Positions 36,726 through 46,390 of a stretch of DNA of 64,000 nucleotides are shown piece by piece. This DNA comes from Novosphingobium arvoryzae. GTDB lineage: Bacteria > Pseudomonadota > Alphaproteobacteria > Sphingomonadales > Sphingomonadaceae. The notes beneath the pieces were generated by a model that had not been told where the DNA came from, did no database searches, and saw nothing but the letters and a program-made list of their open reading frames with translations. How positions within the stretch are numbered: position 1 is the stretch's first letter; the number at the start of each line of letters is the position of its first letter. The DNA is taken from the NCBI RefSeq assembly GCF_014652615.1, contig NZ_BMZD01000004.1, positions 62,001 through 126,000 of the forward strand. Reading direction: 5' to 3'. Position numbers and translations under genes: made by a program.

Positions 36726-37433
36726 ATGTCCGCCGCCCGCGCCATGCTTCTGCCCGTCGTGTTGCTGCTCACCGCTTGCGGTTCGGGCGCGCCGGAGGCC
36801 GACCCGCTGGCCGAGCGCGACCCGGCAGTCACCGCTGCGCTGGCCGACCCGCTGATGGCCGACCCGGACCTGACCAGCCAGAACCGGGGCAACGCTGCGC
36901 TGACCGGGGGCGGACCGGCGGCGGGTGAAATCCCGCCCTTCAAGCGCGGTCAGGCCGAACTCGACGCGGCCCGAGCCGCTGCACTCGATCTGGTGGGCGG
37001 GGCCCTGCGCGCGGCCCCTGCGGCCAGTGCGGAGCAGGAAACTTCGCCGGCCGATGCCGCCACTGCCGCAGCCTTGGTGCGCGCGCTCCCGTGGGGCCGC
37101 AGTTGTGCCGACAAACTGGGCTATACCGCCGCATGGGCCGCGAAACTGCCGCCAGCCCTGCCGGTCTACCCGCGCGGACACGTGCAGGAAGCGGCTGGCA
37201 GCGATGCCGCCGGGTGCCGCATTCGCGCCGTCAATTTCCAGACGCCGGTTCCCGGCAGCGAAGTCGTGGATTTCTATGCCACCGTGGCGGGCAAGGGCGG
37301 CTTTGCCCTGACCGCTGGCCGGGCGGGTGCCGACCTGACGCTGACCGGGAAAGCGGGCGGCAGCGTGTTCGCGCTGTTCGTGCGTGAGCGTGCGGGCGTG
37401 ACCGAGGTCAACCTGGTCACCAGCGGCGGCTGA
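36726..37433 (+). CDS. Hypothetical lipoprotein
   Basis: 235 residues. Signal peptide with LTAC lipobox (Cys18). An Ala-rich middle precedes a compact C-terminal domain (about 120-235) that includes LPVYPRGHVQEAAGSDAAGC and VPGSEVVDFYATVAGKGGF. No family recognised. GGTG lies just before the ATG. Convergent with astD, directly abutting it. Confidence 0.8.
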   Translation: MSAARAMLLPVVLLLTACGSGAPEADPLAERDPAVTAALADPLMADPDLTSQNRGNAALTGGGPAAGEIPPFKRGQAELDAARAAALDLVGGALRAAPAASAEQETSPADAATAAALVRALPWGRSCADKLGYTAAWAAKLPPALPVYPRGHVQEAAGSDAAGCRIRAVNFQTPVPGSEVVDFYATVAGKGGFALTAGRAGADLTLTGKAGGSVFALFVRERAGVTEVNLVTSGG

Positions 37434-38849
37434 TCAGCTTTCGCGCAGGCCCACGCCGATCATCGCGCGCGGCTGTTCCATCTCGTTCGAGGCCACCGGA
37501 TAGGCGCAGTAATCCGCGGCGTAATAGGCGCTGGGGCGATGGTTGCCCGACAGGCCCACGCCGCCGAAGGGCGCGGCCGAGGAAGCGCCGTTGGTCGGGC
37601 GGTTCCAGTTGATGACCCCGGCGCGGATGTTGGCCCAGAAGCGGTTATATTCCGCCGGGGTGCCGCCCACCAGCGAGGCGGACAGGCCGAAGCGGCTATT
37701 GTTCGCCTCGGCAATGGCTTCGTCGAAATCGCCCACGCGGATCACTTGCAGCAGCGGGCCGAACAGTTCGACATCTGGCCGGTCCTTCACCCCGGTCACG
37801 TCGATGATCGCGGGGGACAGGAACGGCAGGTCGTCGCGCGGGCGGACCAGGTGCTTGATCGCCTTGCCGCCGTGGCTGAGCAGGTAGAGGAAGCTTTCGG
37901 TCAGCCCGTCGGCGCTCTGGTTGTCGATCACCGGGCCCATGAACGGGGCGGGATCGTCAAACGGGGCGCCCACGATGATCCGGTCGGCCAGGCGCTTCAC
38001 CTCGGCGATCACGGCGTCATACATGGTCGACTTGATGATGAGGCGGCGACCGGCGGTGCAGCGCTGCCCGGCAGTGGTGAAGGCCGATTGCACGACCAGC
38101 GCCGCGGCATCGGTGATCTTGGGCGTGTCCCACAGCACGATCGGGTTGTTGCCGCCCATTTCCAGCGCGACGATCTTGTCCGGCCGGGCGGCGAGCTTGC
38201 GGTTGATCGCGATCCCGGCGTGGGCACTGCCGGTGAACAGCACGCCGTCGATCCCGTCATGCGCGACCAGCGCCTGTCCTTCCTCCGGGCCGCCGACCAG
38301 CAGCTGCACGATGGCGGCGGAAATCCCGGCGCGGTGAAAGCACTGCACCAGCGCCTCGCCCGTGGCGGGGGTTTTCTCGCTCGGCTTGAACACCACCGCG
38401 TTGCCCGCGATCAGCGCGGGGACGATGTGGCCGTTGGGCAGGTGCGCGGGGAAGTTGTAGGGGCCCAGCACCGCCATCACGCCGTGCGGCTTGTGGCGGA
38501 GTGCGGCGGTGCCCTGCAGCGCGCCGTCCAGTTTGCGCTGCGAAGTCCGCTCGGCATAGGCACGGATCGAAATCTCGACCTTGTTGACCACGCTCTCGAC
38601 TTCGGTGCGGGATTCCCACAGCGGCTTGCCGGTTTCCCGGGAGATCAGGGTAGCGAGCTTTTCCGCGTCCTTGCGCACTTCGTTGGCGAAGCGGCGCATC
38701 AGTTCCATGCGGTTGGACAGCGGCTGCGCGGCCCAGGCCGGCCAAGCCCGGCGGGCGCGATCCACGATATCGTCCACGTTGCCGCGCTTGCCGCGCCACA
38801 GTTCCGCCCCAGTGGCGGGTTCAAAGGAAATGATCTGCGAAGTGCCCAA
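37434..38849 (-). CDS. astD: Succinylglutamate-semialdehyde dehydrogenase
   Basis: NAD-dependent aldehyde dehydrogenase of the arginine succinyltransferase pathway. 471 residues. ALEMGGNNPIVLWD holds the catalytic Glu and FTTAGQRCTAGRRLI the catalytic Cys. GVLFTGSAHAG is the NAD motif. Starts at TTG (MGTSQIISFEP) with GACGGGA upstream. No other ast genes lie nearby, which is unusual since astA is often its neighbour. Confidence 0.93.
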   Translation of the reverse strand: MGTSQIISFEPATGAELWRGKRGNVDDIVDRARRAWPAWAAQPLSNRMELMRRFANEVRKDAEKLATLISRETGKPLWESRTEVESVVNKVEISIRAYAERTSQRKLDGALQGTAALRHKPHGVMAVLGPYNFPAHLPNGHIVPALIAGNAVVFKPSEKTPATGEALVQCFHRAGISAAIVQLLVGGPEEGQALVAHDGIDGVLFTGSAHAGIAINRKLAARPDKIVALEMGGNNPIVLWDTPKITDAAALVVQSAFTTAGQRCTAGRRLIIKSTMYDAVIAEVKRLADRIIVGAPFDDPAPFMGPVIDNQSADGLTESFLYLLSHGGKAIKHLVRPRDDLPFLSPAIIDVTGVKDRPDVELFGPLLQVIRVGDFDEAIAEANNSRFGLSASLVGGTPAEYNRFWANIRAGVINWNRPTNGASSAAPFGGVGLSGNHRPSAYYAADYCAYPVASNEMEQPRAMIGVGLRES

Positions 38850-38968
38850 AATTCCCGTCCCAGTTCTGGTATGCCGGTTGCGACCCCGGGGAGAGGCCCA
38901 GCCTTAGCTGGTCCGCTTGTCCAAGAAAAGCCTTGCGCCCCTGATAACCGCAAACCCTGACTTTTTGC

Positions 38969-40351
38969 TTACCACGGCACTCCGAGTGCTTCGCCCAGCC
39001 GCCGGATCGCAGCAATCTGCTCGGCCAGTGGCGCCCAGTCGTCCGCCGTATCGATGGCTGACCAGATCCGTTCGACCTCGTCGAGCACCAGGGTTGGCGG
39101 AGCCGGCTCGTTCCACAACGGGTGCGCCGCGCCAGCCGGACGATAGCCGCGCAGCGCCGTGCCAAAGTCCCCGTCAGGCGGATTGGCGCCATGGCGATGA
39201 CGGTGGAAGAACACGTCGGGCGATGAGCCGCTGTCGCGCATGGCGCGCTCGGCGTGGGCGATCAGCGCGGAATCGGCTTCGAACCCTTGCGATTCCAGCC
39301 CCAGCCGCCACAGGAACTGGCGGGCCAGCGCCTGCTGGTAAAGCAGGGCAAAGCGATTGAGCGCGGCAATCAGCGGCTCAGCCGGGACCAGCTGGCGCAG
39401 CGCGATGGCCAGTTGCCCGCAATTCCAGTGCAGCGCTTCCGGCTGGCGGCCAAATGCGTAAAGCCCGTTGTGGTCGAAATAGGCGGCGGTGAAGGCCGGG
39501 TCCCACCGGGGCAGCCAGCGCCACGGGCCATAGTCGAAACTTTCGCCCGAAATGTTCATGTTGTCGGTGTTGAGCACGCCGTGAACGAAGCCGGCGGCCA
39601 TCCACTGCGCGGCGAGCGCAGCGAGCCGTTCGACCACCTGGTGCAGCAGGATCACCGCCGGTTCATCCCGCCCCGGCGCGTCGGCGGGCGGGGGCGGTCC
39701 GGGAAATTGCGCCAGGCAATATTCTATCAGCGCGGCCATGTTGTCCGGCTGCTCCAGCACCGCGAGCCGCTGGAACGTGCCGATCCGGATATGACCGTGG
39801 CTCAGCCGGACCATCACCGCGGAGCGGGTGGGCGAGGGCTCGTCCTGCCGGTAGAGGTCCTCGCCCGTCTCGATCACCGAGAATGTCTTGCTGGTGTTGA
39901 CCCCCAGCGCCTCGAGCATTTCCGTGGCGAGGATTTCCCGCACCGCGCCCTTCAGCGTCAGGCGCCCGTCGCCCTGCCGGCTCCACGGTGTCTGCCCGGA
40001 GCCCTTGGTGCCCAGGTCCAGCAAGCGGCCCGCACCATCGCGCAGCTGGGCAAACAGAAAGCCCCGGCCATCGCCCAGTTCCGGGTTGTATACGCGGAAC
40101 TGGTGGCCGTGATAGCGCAGCGCCAGTGGCTGGGGCAGATTGCCGGGCAGGGCCTCGAACCGGCCGAAATGGCGGGTCCAGTCCGCATCCGTCAGGTCGG
40201 CCAGGCCAACCGCGTTGTCCCAGCGGCGGTTGCGAAAGCGCAGTGTGGTGGCGGGGAAGTCCGCCGCGCGCACCGGATCGGCCAGCCACGGGGCCAGTGC
40301 CGAAATGGGCGTGTCAGGTGAATAGCCGGCGGCTTGCGGTTCTGCGCGCAT
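38969..40351 (-). CDS. selO: Protein adenylyltransferase SelO
   Basis: Pseudokinase-fold enzyme that attaches AMP to target proteins in redox control. 460 residues from the ATG at 40351. LLDLGTKGSGQTPWSRQGDG, LTLKGAVREILATEML (with the Lys-Glu pair) and VHGVLNTDNMNISGESFDYG (with the metal-binding residues) are diagnostic. The protein ends EALGVPW without the C-terminal redox Cys found in E. coli SelO. Divergent from the hydrolase at 40417. Confidence 0.95.
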   Translation of the reverse strand: MRAEPQAAGYSPDTPISALAPWLADPVRAADFPATTLRFRNRRWDNAVGLADLTDADWTRHFGRFEALPGNLPQPLALRYHGHQFRVYNPELGDGRGFLFAQLRDGAGRLLDLGTKGSGQTPWSRQGDGRLTLKGAVREILATEMLEALGVNTSKTFSVIETGEDLYRQDEPSPTRSAVMVRLSHGHIRIGTFQRLAVLEQPDNMAALIEYCLAQFPGPPPPADAPGRDEPAVILLHQVVERLAALAAQWMAAGFVHGVLNTDNMNISGESFDYGPWRWLPRWDPAFTAAYFDHNGLYAFGRQPEALHWNCGQLAIALRQLVPAEPLIAALNRFALLYQQALARQFLWRLGLESQGFEADSALIAHAERAMRDSGSSPDVFFHRHRHGANPPDGDFGTALRGYRPAGAAHPLWNEPAPPTLVLDEVERIWSAIDTADDWAPLAEQIAAIRRLGEALGVPW

Positions 40352-40416
40352 CGGGCAATAGTGGCGATGAACCTCGCGCGGCACAAGCTGCGCCAACAAG
40401 GATTTCTGGCATTACC

Positions 40417-41277
40417 ATGACCGCTTACGCCGACCGTTTCTGGACCAGCCGGGACGGGCTGAAACTGCATTACCGCGAATATGTCGGGCGCGAAGACCGT
40501 CCGCCGGTAATCTGCCTGCCCGGCCTGACCCGCAATGCCCGCGATTTCGAAACCCTGGCCGAACGGCTGGCGGGCGAATGGCGGGTGCTGTGCCCTGAAA
40601 ACCGGGGCCGGGGCGACAGCGCCTATGCCAAGGATTCGGCCACCTACAACCCGCTGCAATACGTGCAGGATCTGGGCGCGCTGTTCGAGGAAGCCGGGAT
40701 CGAGCGGTTCGTGGCCATCGGCACCTCGCTGGGCGGGCTGCTGACGATGATCATGGCGATGACCACGCCCGAAAAGCTGGCTGGGGCGGTGCTCAACGAC
40801 ATCGGGCCGGAAATCAACCCCGAGGGGCTGGAGCGCATTCGCGGCTATGTCGGGCAGGGCCGCAATTTCCCCACGTGGATGCACGCCGCGCGCGCGCTGG
40901 AGGAATCGCAAGGGTCGGCCTTCCCCGATTTCACGGCCGAGGACTGGCTGGCGATGGCCAAGCGCTGCATGGTGGTGGGCAGCAACGGGCGGATCGTGTT
41001 CGATTACGACATGAAGATCGCCGAACCGTTCTCGCAGCCGGGTGGCGAAGCCGGGGTCGACATGTGGCCCGGCGTTGACGGGCTGGCGGGCAAGCCGGTG
41101 CTGCTGCTGCGCGGCGAATTGTCGGACCTGTTCACGCCGGAAACGCTGGCGGCGATGGCCGCGCGCCTGCCGGGCTGCGAAACCGTCACCGTCCCGCGCG
41201 TTGGCCATGCGCCCACGCTGGATGAGCCGGAATCGTTCGCCGCGATCCAGCGGCTGCTGGCCAAAGTGGCTGGATGA
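40417..41277 (+). CDS. Alpha/beta fold hydrolase
   Basis: 286 residues. VICLPGLTRNARDFE is the oxyanion region, IGTSLGGLL the Ser elbow, LLRGELSDLFTP the acid region and RVGHAPTLDEP the His. AAGGA lies upstream of the ATG. Substrate unknown. Overlaps the glycosyltransferase gene by four bases. Confidence 0.9.
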   Translation: MTAYADRFWTSRDGLKLHYREYVGREDRPPVICLPGLTRNARDFETLAERLAGEWRVLCPENRGRGDSAYAKDSATYNPLQYVQDLGALFEEAGIERFVAIGTSLGGLLTMIMAMTTPEKLAGAVLNDIGPEINPEGLERIRGYVGQGRNFPTWMHAARALEESQGSAFPDFTAEDWLAMAKRCMVVGSNGRIVFDYDMKIAEPFSQPGGEAGVDMWPGVDGLAGKPVLLLRGELSDLFTPETLAAMAARLPGCETVTVPRVGHAPTLDEPESFAAIQRLLAKVAG

Positions 41278-42428
41278 GCGCGAAACCAGCGGCGCCGCGC
41301 CTGCGGTTGCTGCATCTGCATTCCAGCTTTTCGCCGGGCGGCAAGGAACTGCGCGCGGCAAAGCTGATGAACGCGTTCGGGCCGGGAATCGACCACACCG
41401 TCGTGTCGGCGGTGCCGGGGGAACTGGGCGCGGCCAGCGCGGTCGATCCGGCGATCAGCGTCCATTATCCGGATGATTTCCCGGCGCTGGCGGGCCGCCC
41501 CTGGCCGCGCCGGCTGATGGGAATTGCGCAGGCGATGCGCGGGTTCGATCTGGTGCTGACCTATAACTGGGGCGCCATGGACGCGGTCATGGCCCACACC
41601 CTGTTTGCCGAGGCGCTCAACCTGCCGCCACTGGTGCATCACGAGGATGGCTTCAACCAGGACGAGGCGGAGCGGCTGAAGCCCGCGCGCAACCTGTTCC
41701 GCCGCATCGCGCTGTTCCGCGCGCAGGCGCTGGTGGTGCCCTCGCAGCGGCTGGAACAGATCGCGCGCACCGTGTGGCAGCAACCGGCAGCCAGGGTCCG
41801 GCGGGTGCCGAACGGCATTCCCGTTGCAGCCTATGCCCACCGGCCAGAGCCCGATGTCCTGCCGCGCCTGATCAAGCATCCCGGCGAATACTGGCTGGGC
41901 ACGCTGGCGGGCCTGCGCAAGGTCAAGAACCTGCCCCGGCTGGTCCGCGCCTTTGCCGCGCTGCCCGAGGAATGGCAGCTGGTGATTGTCGGCGAAGGGC
42001 CGGAACGCGATGCAATCCGGGCAGAGGCGGTCGCGCTGAACATCGGCCACCGCGTCCACTTGCCCGGCTTCGCGCCCGATCCGGCCAGGGTGGTGGGCCT
42101 GTTCGACCTGTTCGCGCTCTCGTCCGACAGCGAACAGTTCCCGATTTCGGTGGTGGAGGCGATGGCCGCCGGGCTTGCCGTGGTCGCCCCGCAAGTGGGC
42201 GATGTGGCGGCGATGGTGGCCGAGCCGAACCGCCGGTTCCTGACCCCCATCGGCGATGACGCGGCCTTGGCCGCAGCGCTGGCCGACCTTGCCGCAGATG
42301 CCCAGACCCGCGCGGTGATCGGAGCCGCAAACCGCTCGAAGGTGGAGGCGGAGTATGACGAAGCGACGATGGTCGCGACTTATGCGCGGATCTATGCCGG
42401 GGCGATGGGGAAGGTAAAGTTTCCCTGA
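41274..42428 (+). CDS. GT4-family glycosyltransferase
   Basis: 384 residues, GT-B fold. RLLHLHSSFSPGGKELRAA is the acceptor-domain start. VIVGEGPERDAIR and PISVVEAMAAGLAVVAPQVG hold the nucleotide-sugar E-x7-E pattern. No other polysaccharide genes are near, so the product glycan is unknown. The 122-base gap that follows has a short palindrome near 42450 but no clear terminator. Confidence 0.9.
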   Translation: MSAKPAAPRLRLLHLHSSFSPGGKELRAAKLMNAFGPGIDHTVVSAVPGELGAASAVDPAISVHYPDDFPALAGRPWPRRLMGIAQAMRGFDLVLTYNWGAMDAVMAHTLFAEALNLPPLVHHEDGFNQDEAERLKPARNLFRRIALFRAQALVVPSQRLEQIARTVWQQPAARVRRVPNGIPVAAYAHRPEPDVLPRLIKHPGEYWLGTLAGLRKVKNLPRLVRAFAALPEEWQLVIVGEGPERDAIRAEAVALNIGHRVHLPGFAPDPARVVGLFDLFALSSDSEQFPISVVEAMAAGLAVVAPQVGDVAAMVAEPNRRFLTPIGDDAALAAALADLAADAQTRAVIGAANRSKVEAEYDEATMVATYARIYAGAMGKVKFP

Positions 42429-42550
42429 TCCGCGCTCTACTCTCATTCACCCGCGCTTAAGCGGGCAAAAGCCACAGATCGGGCGTTGAAAAGGCCCACC
42501 CTTGCGCTAAACAGCCCGCCAGAGCGTAGTTTACCAGAAAGCATACCGAA

Positions 42551-43309
42551 TTGGCCCTGCCTACCACTCCTTCCGCACCTTCCGGCAAGCCTGCGAATGA
42601 TCGCGATGCGGCCCAGCAGGACGTGTTCCTGCGCGAAGTGGATGAAGCGCTGCGCGAGCAGCAGATGGTCGATATTGCCAAGCGTTACGGCAAGCTGATC
42701 GGCGGCGGCATCGCGCTGTTGCTGGCGGGGTTGGGCGGCTATCTGTACTGGGATCACTCAGTCAAGCAGGCCGCTGGCGAAGTCAGCGAAAAGACCACGC
42801 TGGTGCTCGATCGGCTGGCTGCCGGGCCGACCTCTGCCGGGGCCGCGCTCAAGGATCTGGAAGCGCTGAAGAGCGAAGGTAGCGCGGGCGCGCGCGCGAA
42901 TGCCGCGATGCTCCATGCCGCCGCGCTGGTCCAGACCGGCAAGGCAGAGGAAGCCGCCAAGGAATTTGCCGCGCTGGCCGCCAATCCGGAAGCGCCGCAG
43001 CCGCTGCGCGATCTGGCCGCGATCCGCGAACTGGCGATCCGGTTCGACGCCGTGCCGCCGCAGCAGGTCATCGACCGGCTGAAGCCGCTGGCCGTGCCGG
43101 GCAATCCGTGGTTCGGCAGCGCGGGCGAGCTGGTGGGCATGGCCTACCTCAAGCAGGGCAAGCCGGATCTGGCCGGGCCGCTGTTCGCCGCGATCGGCAA
43201 GGACAAGGATGTGCCGCAATCGCTGGCGTCGCGGATGCGGCAGCTGGCGGGGCAGCTCGGATACGAATCAGGCGATGCCGCCGCCACTGTGGCCCCGGCG
43301 CAGAACTGA
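42551..43309 (+). CDS. Tetratricopeptide-like inner-membrane protein (YfgM type)
   Basis: 252 residues. A short cytoplasmic head precedes one transmembrane helix (about 56-74: IGGGIALLLAGLGGYLYW). A periplasmic helical-repeat domain follows, like YfgM, the chaperone-linked partner of SecYEG. It sits directly before bamB, as in E. coli. The start at TTG 42551 is the best available and has no strong ribosome binding site, so it is uncertain. Confidence 0.85.
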   Translation: MALPTTPSAPSGKPANDRDAAQQDVFLREVDEALREQQMVDIAKRYGKLIGGGIALLLAGLGGYLYWDHSVKQAAGEVSEKTTLVLDRLAAGPTSAGAALKDLEALKSEGSAGARANAAMLHAAALVQTGKAEEAAKEFAALAANPEAPQPLRDLAAIRELAIRFDAVPPQQVIDRLKPLAVPGNPWFGSAGELVGMAYLKQGKPDLAGPLFAAIGKDKDVPQSLASRMRQLAGQLGYESGDAAATVAPAQN

Positions 43310-43329
43310 CCCAAAGTCACAAGGACGAG

Positions 43330-44676
43330 ATGATGCCGTCACCCCAAATTACCCGCCGTCTGGCCGCCCCGCTGGCGGTGGTCCTGGCCGTCGCCCTGTC
43401 AGGCTGCGGCGTGTTCGGCGGCAAGGACAAGCCGACGACGCCGACCATCGGCAACCGCATCCCGATCCTGTCGAAGGTCGATACGTCGGCCAAGGTCGAT
43501 CCGGCGCTGGCCGGCATCAGCGTGATCGTGCCGCCCGCCACGGCCAATGCCGATTGGCCGCAGGCCGGCGGCACCGCCAACAAGAACATCGGCAACCTGG
43601 CCCTGTCGGCCAGCCCGGCCCGCTCGTGGTCGGTGCAGATCGCCGGTTCGACCAAGAAGCAGCGCCTGGGCGCTTCGCCGGTGGTCGGCGGCGGACAGCT
43701 GTTCGTGATGGACACCGATGGCGTGGTTCACGCGTTTGACGCGCAGACCGGCGCGGCCCGCTGGCGGCAGGGCTTCCAGATCCAGGGCGATGGCTCCAAC
43801 TCGGTCTATGGCGGCGGCGCGGCCTATGACAGCGGGCGCGTTTACATCACCACCGGCATGGGCGAAGTCGCCGCGTTGGACGCGACCGACGGCAAGGTGC
43901 TGTGGAAGGTCAAGCCGGCCGGGCCGCTGCGCGGTTCGCCGACCATCGCCTATAACGCGGTGTTCGTGATGACCATGGACAACCAGCTGTGGTCGCTCAA
44001 CGCGGCGGATGGCGCGCCGCTCTGGAACGAAACCTCCTCCACCGGGCAGACCGGGGTGTTCGGCGTGGCCGCGCCCGCTGCCGGGCAGGGCACCGTGATC
44101 GCGGGCTTTTCCACCGGTGAACTGACCGCGTTCCGCTATGAAAACGGCCGCCAGCTGTGGAACGACGCGCTGGCGCGCACTTCGCTGTCGACGTCGGTCG
44201 GCGTGCTGACCGACATCGACGCCGATCCGATCATCGACCGCGGCCGGGTCTATGCGCTGGGTCAGGGCGGGCGCATGGCCGCTTATGAACTGGTGACCGG
44301 CCAGCGCATCTGGGAACTCAACCTCGCGGGGATTTCCACCCCGGCGATCGCGGGCGACTGGATCTTCACGCTGACCGACGATGGCAAGCTGCTGTGCATG
44401 GCGCGCACCACCGGCAAGGTCCGCTGGCTGGCGCAGCTGGCCCAGTATGAAAATCCGGAAAAGAAGAAGAACCCGATCTTCTGGACCGGTCCGGTGCTGG
44501 CCGGGGAGCGCCTGTGGTTTGCCAACTCGCGCGGGGAAATCCACTCCGCCGGGATCGCCGATGGCCAGCCGCGCCTGTTTGCCGAGCTGAAGGAGCCGGT
44601 CACGCTGGCCCCGATCGTGGCGGGCGGCACGCTCTATGTGCTGGACGACAGCGGCCGGATCACCGCGTTCCGCTGA
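43330..44676 (+). CDS. bamB: Outer membrane assembly lipoprotein BamB-like (PQQ-repeat beta-propeller)
   Basis: 448 residues. Signal peptide with LSGC lipobox. Repeated PQQ-type blades, for example DTDGVVHAFDAQTGAARWRQ and GEVAALDATDGKVLWKVK, span about 90-448. BamB helps BamA insert beta-barrels. AAGGACGAG precedes two adjacent ATGs; the one at 43333 has slightly better spacing. Follows yfgM by 20 bases. der, the usual next gene, is missing. Confidence 0.93.
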   Translation: MMPSPQITRRLAAPLAVVLAVALSGCGVFGGKDKPTTPTIGNRIPILSKVDTSAKVDPALAGISVIVPPATANADWPQAGGTANKNIGNLALSASPARSWSVQIAGSTKKQRLGASPVVGGGQLFVMDTDGVVHAFDAQTGAARWRQGFQIQGDGSNSVYGGGAAYDSGRVYITTGMGEVAALDATDGKVLWKVKPAGPLRGSPTIAYNAVFVMTMDNQLWSLNAADGAPLWNETSSTGQTGVFGVAAPAAGQGTVIAGFSTGELTAFRYENGRQLWNDALARTSLSTSVGVLTDIDADPIIDRGRVYALGQGGRMAAYELVTGQRIWELNLAGISTPAIAGDWIFTLTDDGKLLCMARTTGKVRWLAQLAQYENPEKKKNPIFWTGPVLAGERLWFANSRGEIHSAGIADGQPRLFAELKEPVTLAPIVAGGTLYVLDDSGRITAFR

Positions 44677-44720
44677 CCCGCGTTACCGGCCCTTTAACCC
44701 TTCGCCGTTAAGGCGGAGGG

Positions 44721-46070
44721 ATGACCGCGCGCAATCCCGTGGCCGATCCCCGGCCCGCCAGCGATGTTTCGTCCGCCGTCGGCTTTGTCGGCGTGGGCGG
44801 GCTGTGCGCGTGGATTCTGTTCTGTCACTTCTATCCCGAGATCGCCTCGCTGCTGGGCCTGTCGGCAGAGCGCGGGCGGCTGACCGGGCCGATGGCGGCG
44901 CTGTTCGGGCTGGTTGCCGCCGCGCTGCCGATGGTGTTGTGGTCGGTGCTGGTGGACAAGGTCCACCGCCGCCCCTCGACCGGAATCGACTGGGACAATC
45001 CGCGCCCTGTGGCGGACATTATCGACATTTCGATCACGAAACTGGCGGGGCTGTGGGCCACGTGGGCGCTGATCGCCGGGCTCTATTGCCTCGGTCGGTG
45101 GTACTGGGACGATTTCTACGCGATCTCGATGCAGGTGCTGGGGCTGGCGGCGGTGCCGCTGTTCCTGCTCTCCATCCCCTACGTCATCTGGCTCGACCGG
45201 GTGTTGGTGGAGCCGCGCGACGCGTCCTGGCATTTCGGCGCGGCGCTGGTCGGGCGTGAGGCGCACGATCCGCAGATGATCTGGATTCACTTGCGCGCCT
45301 GGGCGGTGAAGGGCTTTTTCACCGCCTTCATGATCGCCATCGTCCCCGCCGCGTTCGCGGAACTGGTGGGCAAAGACTGGTCCGATCAGTTCGCCAATCC
45401 CGTGGCCTTCGCCGGCATTCTGGTGCTGCTGATGTTCGTGTTCGACGAACAGATCGGCACGGTCGGCTATATCCTCACCATGAAGCCGCTCGACGCGCAG
45501 ATCCGCTCGGCCAACCCCTACCTCGCGGGCTGGGTTGCGGCGCTGGCGTGTTATCCGCCGTTCCAGCTGATGCAGGGCGGTGGGCCGCTGTTCTATCAGT
45601 CGAACACGGCGGACTGGACGTTCTGGCTGGGCGAATACCCCGCGCTGATGTGGGGCTGGGCCGGGCTGCTGGTGCTGCTCACCGCGATTTACGCCTGGGC
45701 GACCATCGCGTTCGGCATCCGCTTTTCCAACCTGACCTATCGCGGCGTGCTGACCAACGGCCCCTATGCCTACACGCGCCATCCGGCCTATTTGTCGAAG
45801 AATGCGTTCTGGTGGGTGTCGGTGCTGCCGTTCCTCGTCACCAGCGGGTCGCTGGTCGATGCGGTGCGCAACACGTTTTTCCTGGGCTGTGTCAGCGCGA
45901 TTTACTTCTGGCGGGCCAAGACCGAGGAAGCCCACCTGCTGGGCGAAGACCCGAAGTATGGCGAATACCATGCGTGGATGAACCGCCACGGCCTCATCAC
46001 CGCGCCGTTGCACCAGCTGTGGCAGGGGATTGCGGGGCGGCGCAGTCCGGTGTTGCAGGCGGCGGAGTAA
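44721..46070 (+). CDS. Polytopic membrane protein with ICMT/PEMT-like methyltransferase tail
   Basis: 449 residues, about ten transmembrane helices. The end, TNGPYAYTRHPAYLSKN with RAKTEEAHLLGEDPKYGEYH, carries the ICMT/PEMT signature (RHPxY, E-x-x-L). The N-terminal 300 residues of extra helices are unlike simple ICMTs. Substrate unknown, perhaps a lipid or isoprenoid thiol. Lies 44 bases after bamB. Confidence 0.85.
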   Translation: MTARNPVADPRPASDVSSAVGFVGVGGLCAWILFCHFYPEIASLLGLSAERGRLTGPMAALFGLVAAALPMVLWSVLVDKVHRRPSTGIDWDNPRPVADIIDISITKLAGLWATWALIAGLYCLGRWYWDDFYAISMQVLGLAAVPLFLLSIPYVIWLDRVLVEPRDASWHFGAALVGREAHDPQMIWIHLRAWAVKGFFTAFMIAIVPAAFAELVGKDWSDQFANPVAFAGILVLLMFVFDEQIGTVGYILTMKPLDAQIRSANPYLAGWVAALACYPPFQLMQGGGPLFYQSNTADWTFWLGEYPALMWGWAGLLVLLTAIYAWATIAFGIRFSNLTYRGVLTNGPYAYTRHPAYLSKNAFWWVSVLPFLVTSGSLVDAVRNTFFLGCVSAIYFWRAKTEEAHLLGEDPKYGEYHAWMNRHGLITAPLHQLWQGIAGRRSPVLQAAE

Positions 46071-46087
46071 GCCCGCCTCCTGCCGCC

Positions 46088-46390
46088 TCAGATCGTTTCC
46101 GATCCGCTCACTTCATAAACCGTGATGGCTCGCCCGGTCAGGCCCAGCCCGGCGCGTTCTTCGGCCCAGACGGCCATGTGCGGCGTTTTCAGATGCGCGG
46201 CGAGCTGCTCGCGGCTGGCCCAGACTTCGCTGACCCGGATCAGGCCGGGGTCCAGCACGTCCTCGGCATAATTGTATTCGATGCAGCCGTCCTCGGCGCG
46301 GGTGGCGTCCATCACCTTGCGCATCGCGGGGCGGGCTTCGTCCATCCGCTCGGCCGGAATGCGGAACTGCCCGATCACCGCGACCGTCAT
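46088..46390 (-). CDS. Antibiotic biosynthesis monooxygenase (ABM)-family protein
   Basis: 100 residues, ferredoxin-like dimeric alpha-beta barrel. GCIEYNYAEDVLDPGLIRVSE and WASREQLAAHLKTPHM are typical of YgiN-like quinol monooxygenases. Its ATG overlaps the gshA stop (TGATG), so it is translated with it. Confidence 0.88.
   Translation of the reverse strand: MTVAVIGQFRIPAERMDEARPAMRKVMDATRAEDGCIEYNYAEDVLDPGLIRVSEVWASREQLAAHLKTPHMAVWAEERAGLGLTGRAITVYEVSGSETI

Noticed and set aside
42445-42470. Palindrome cccgcgcttaagcggg as a terminator after the glycosyltransferase
   Set aside because: No U-tract follows on either strand and the stem is only about five base pairs, so it was not annotated.
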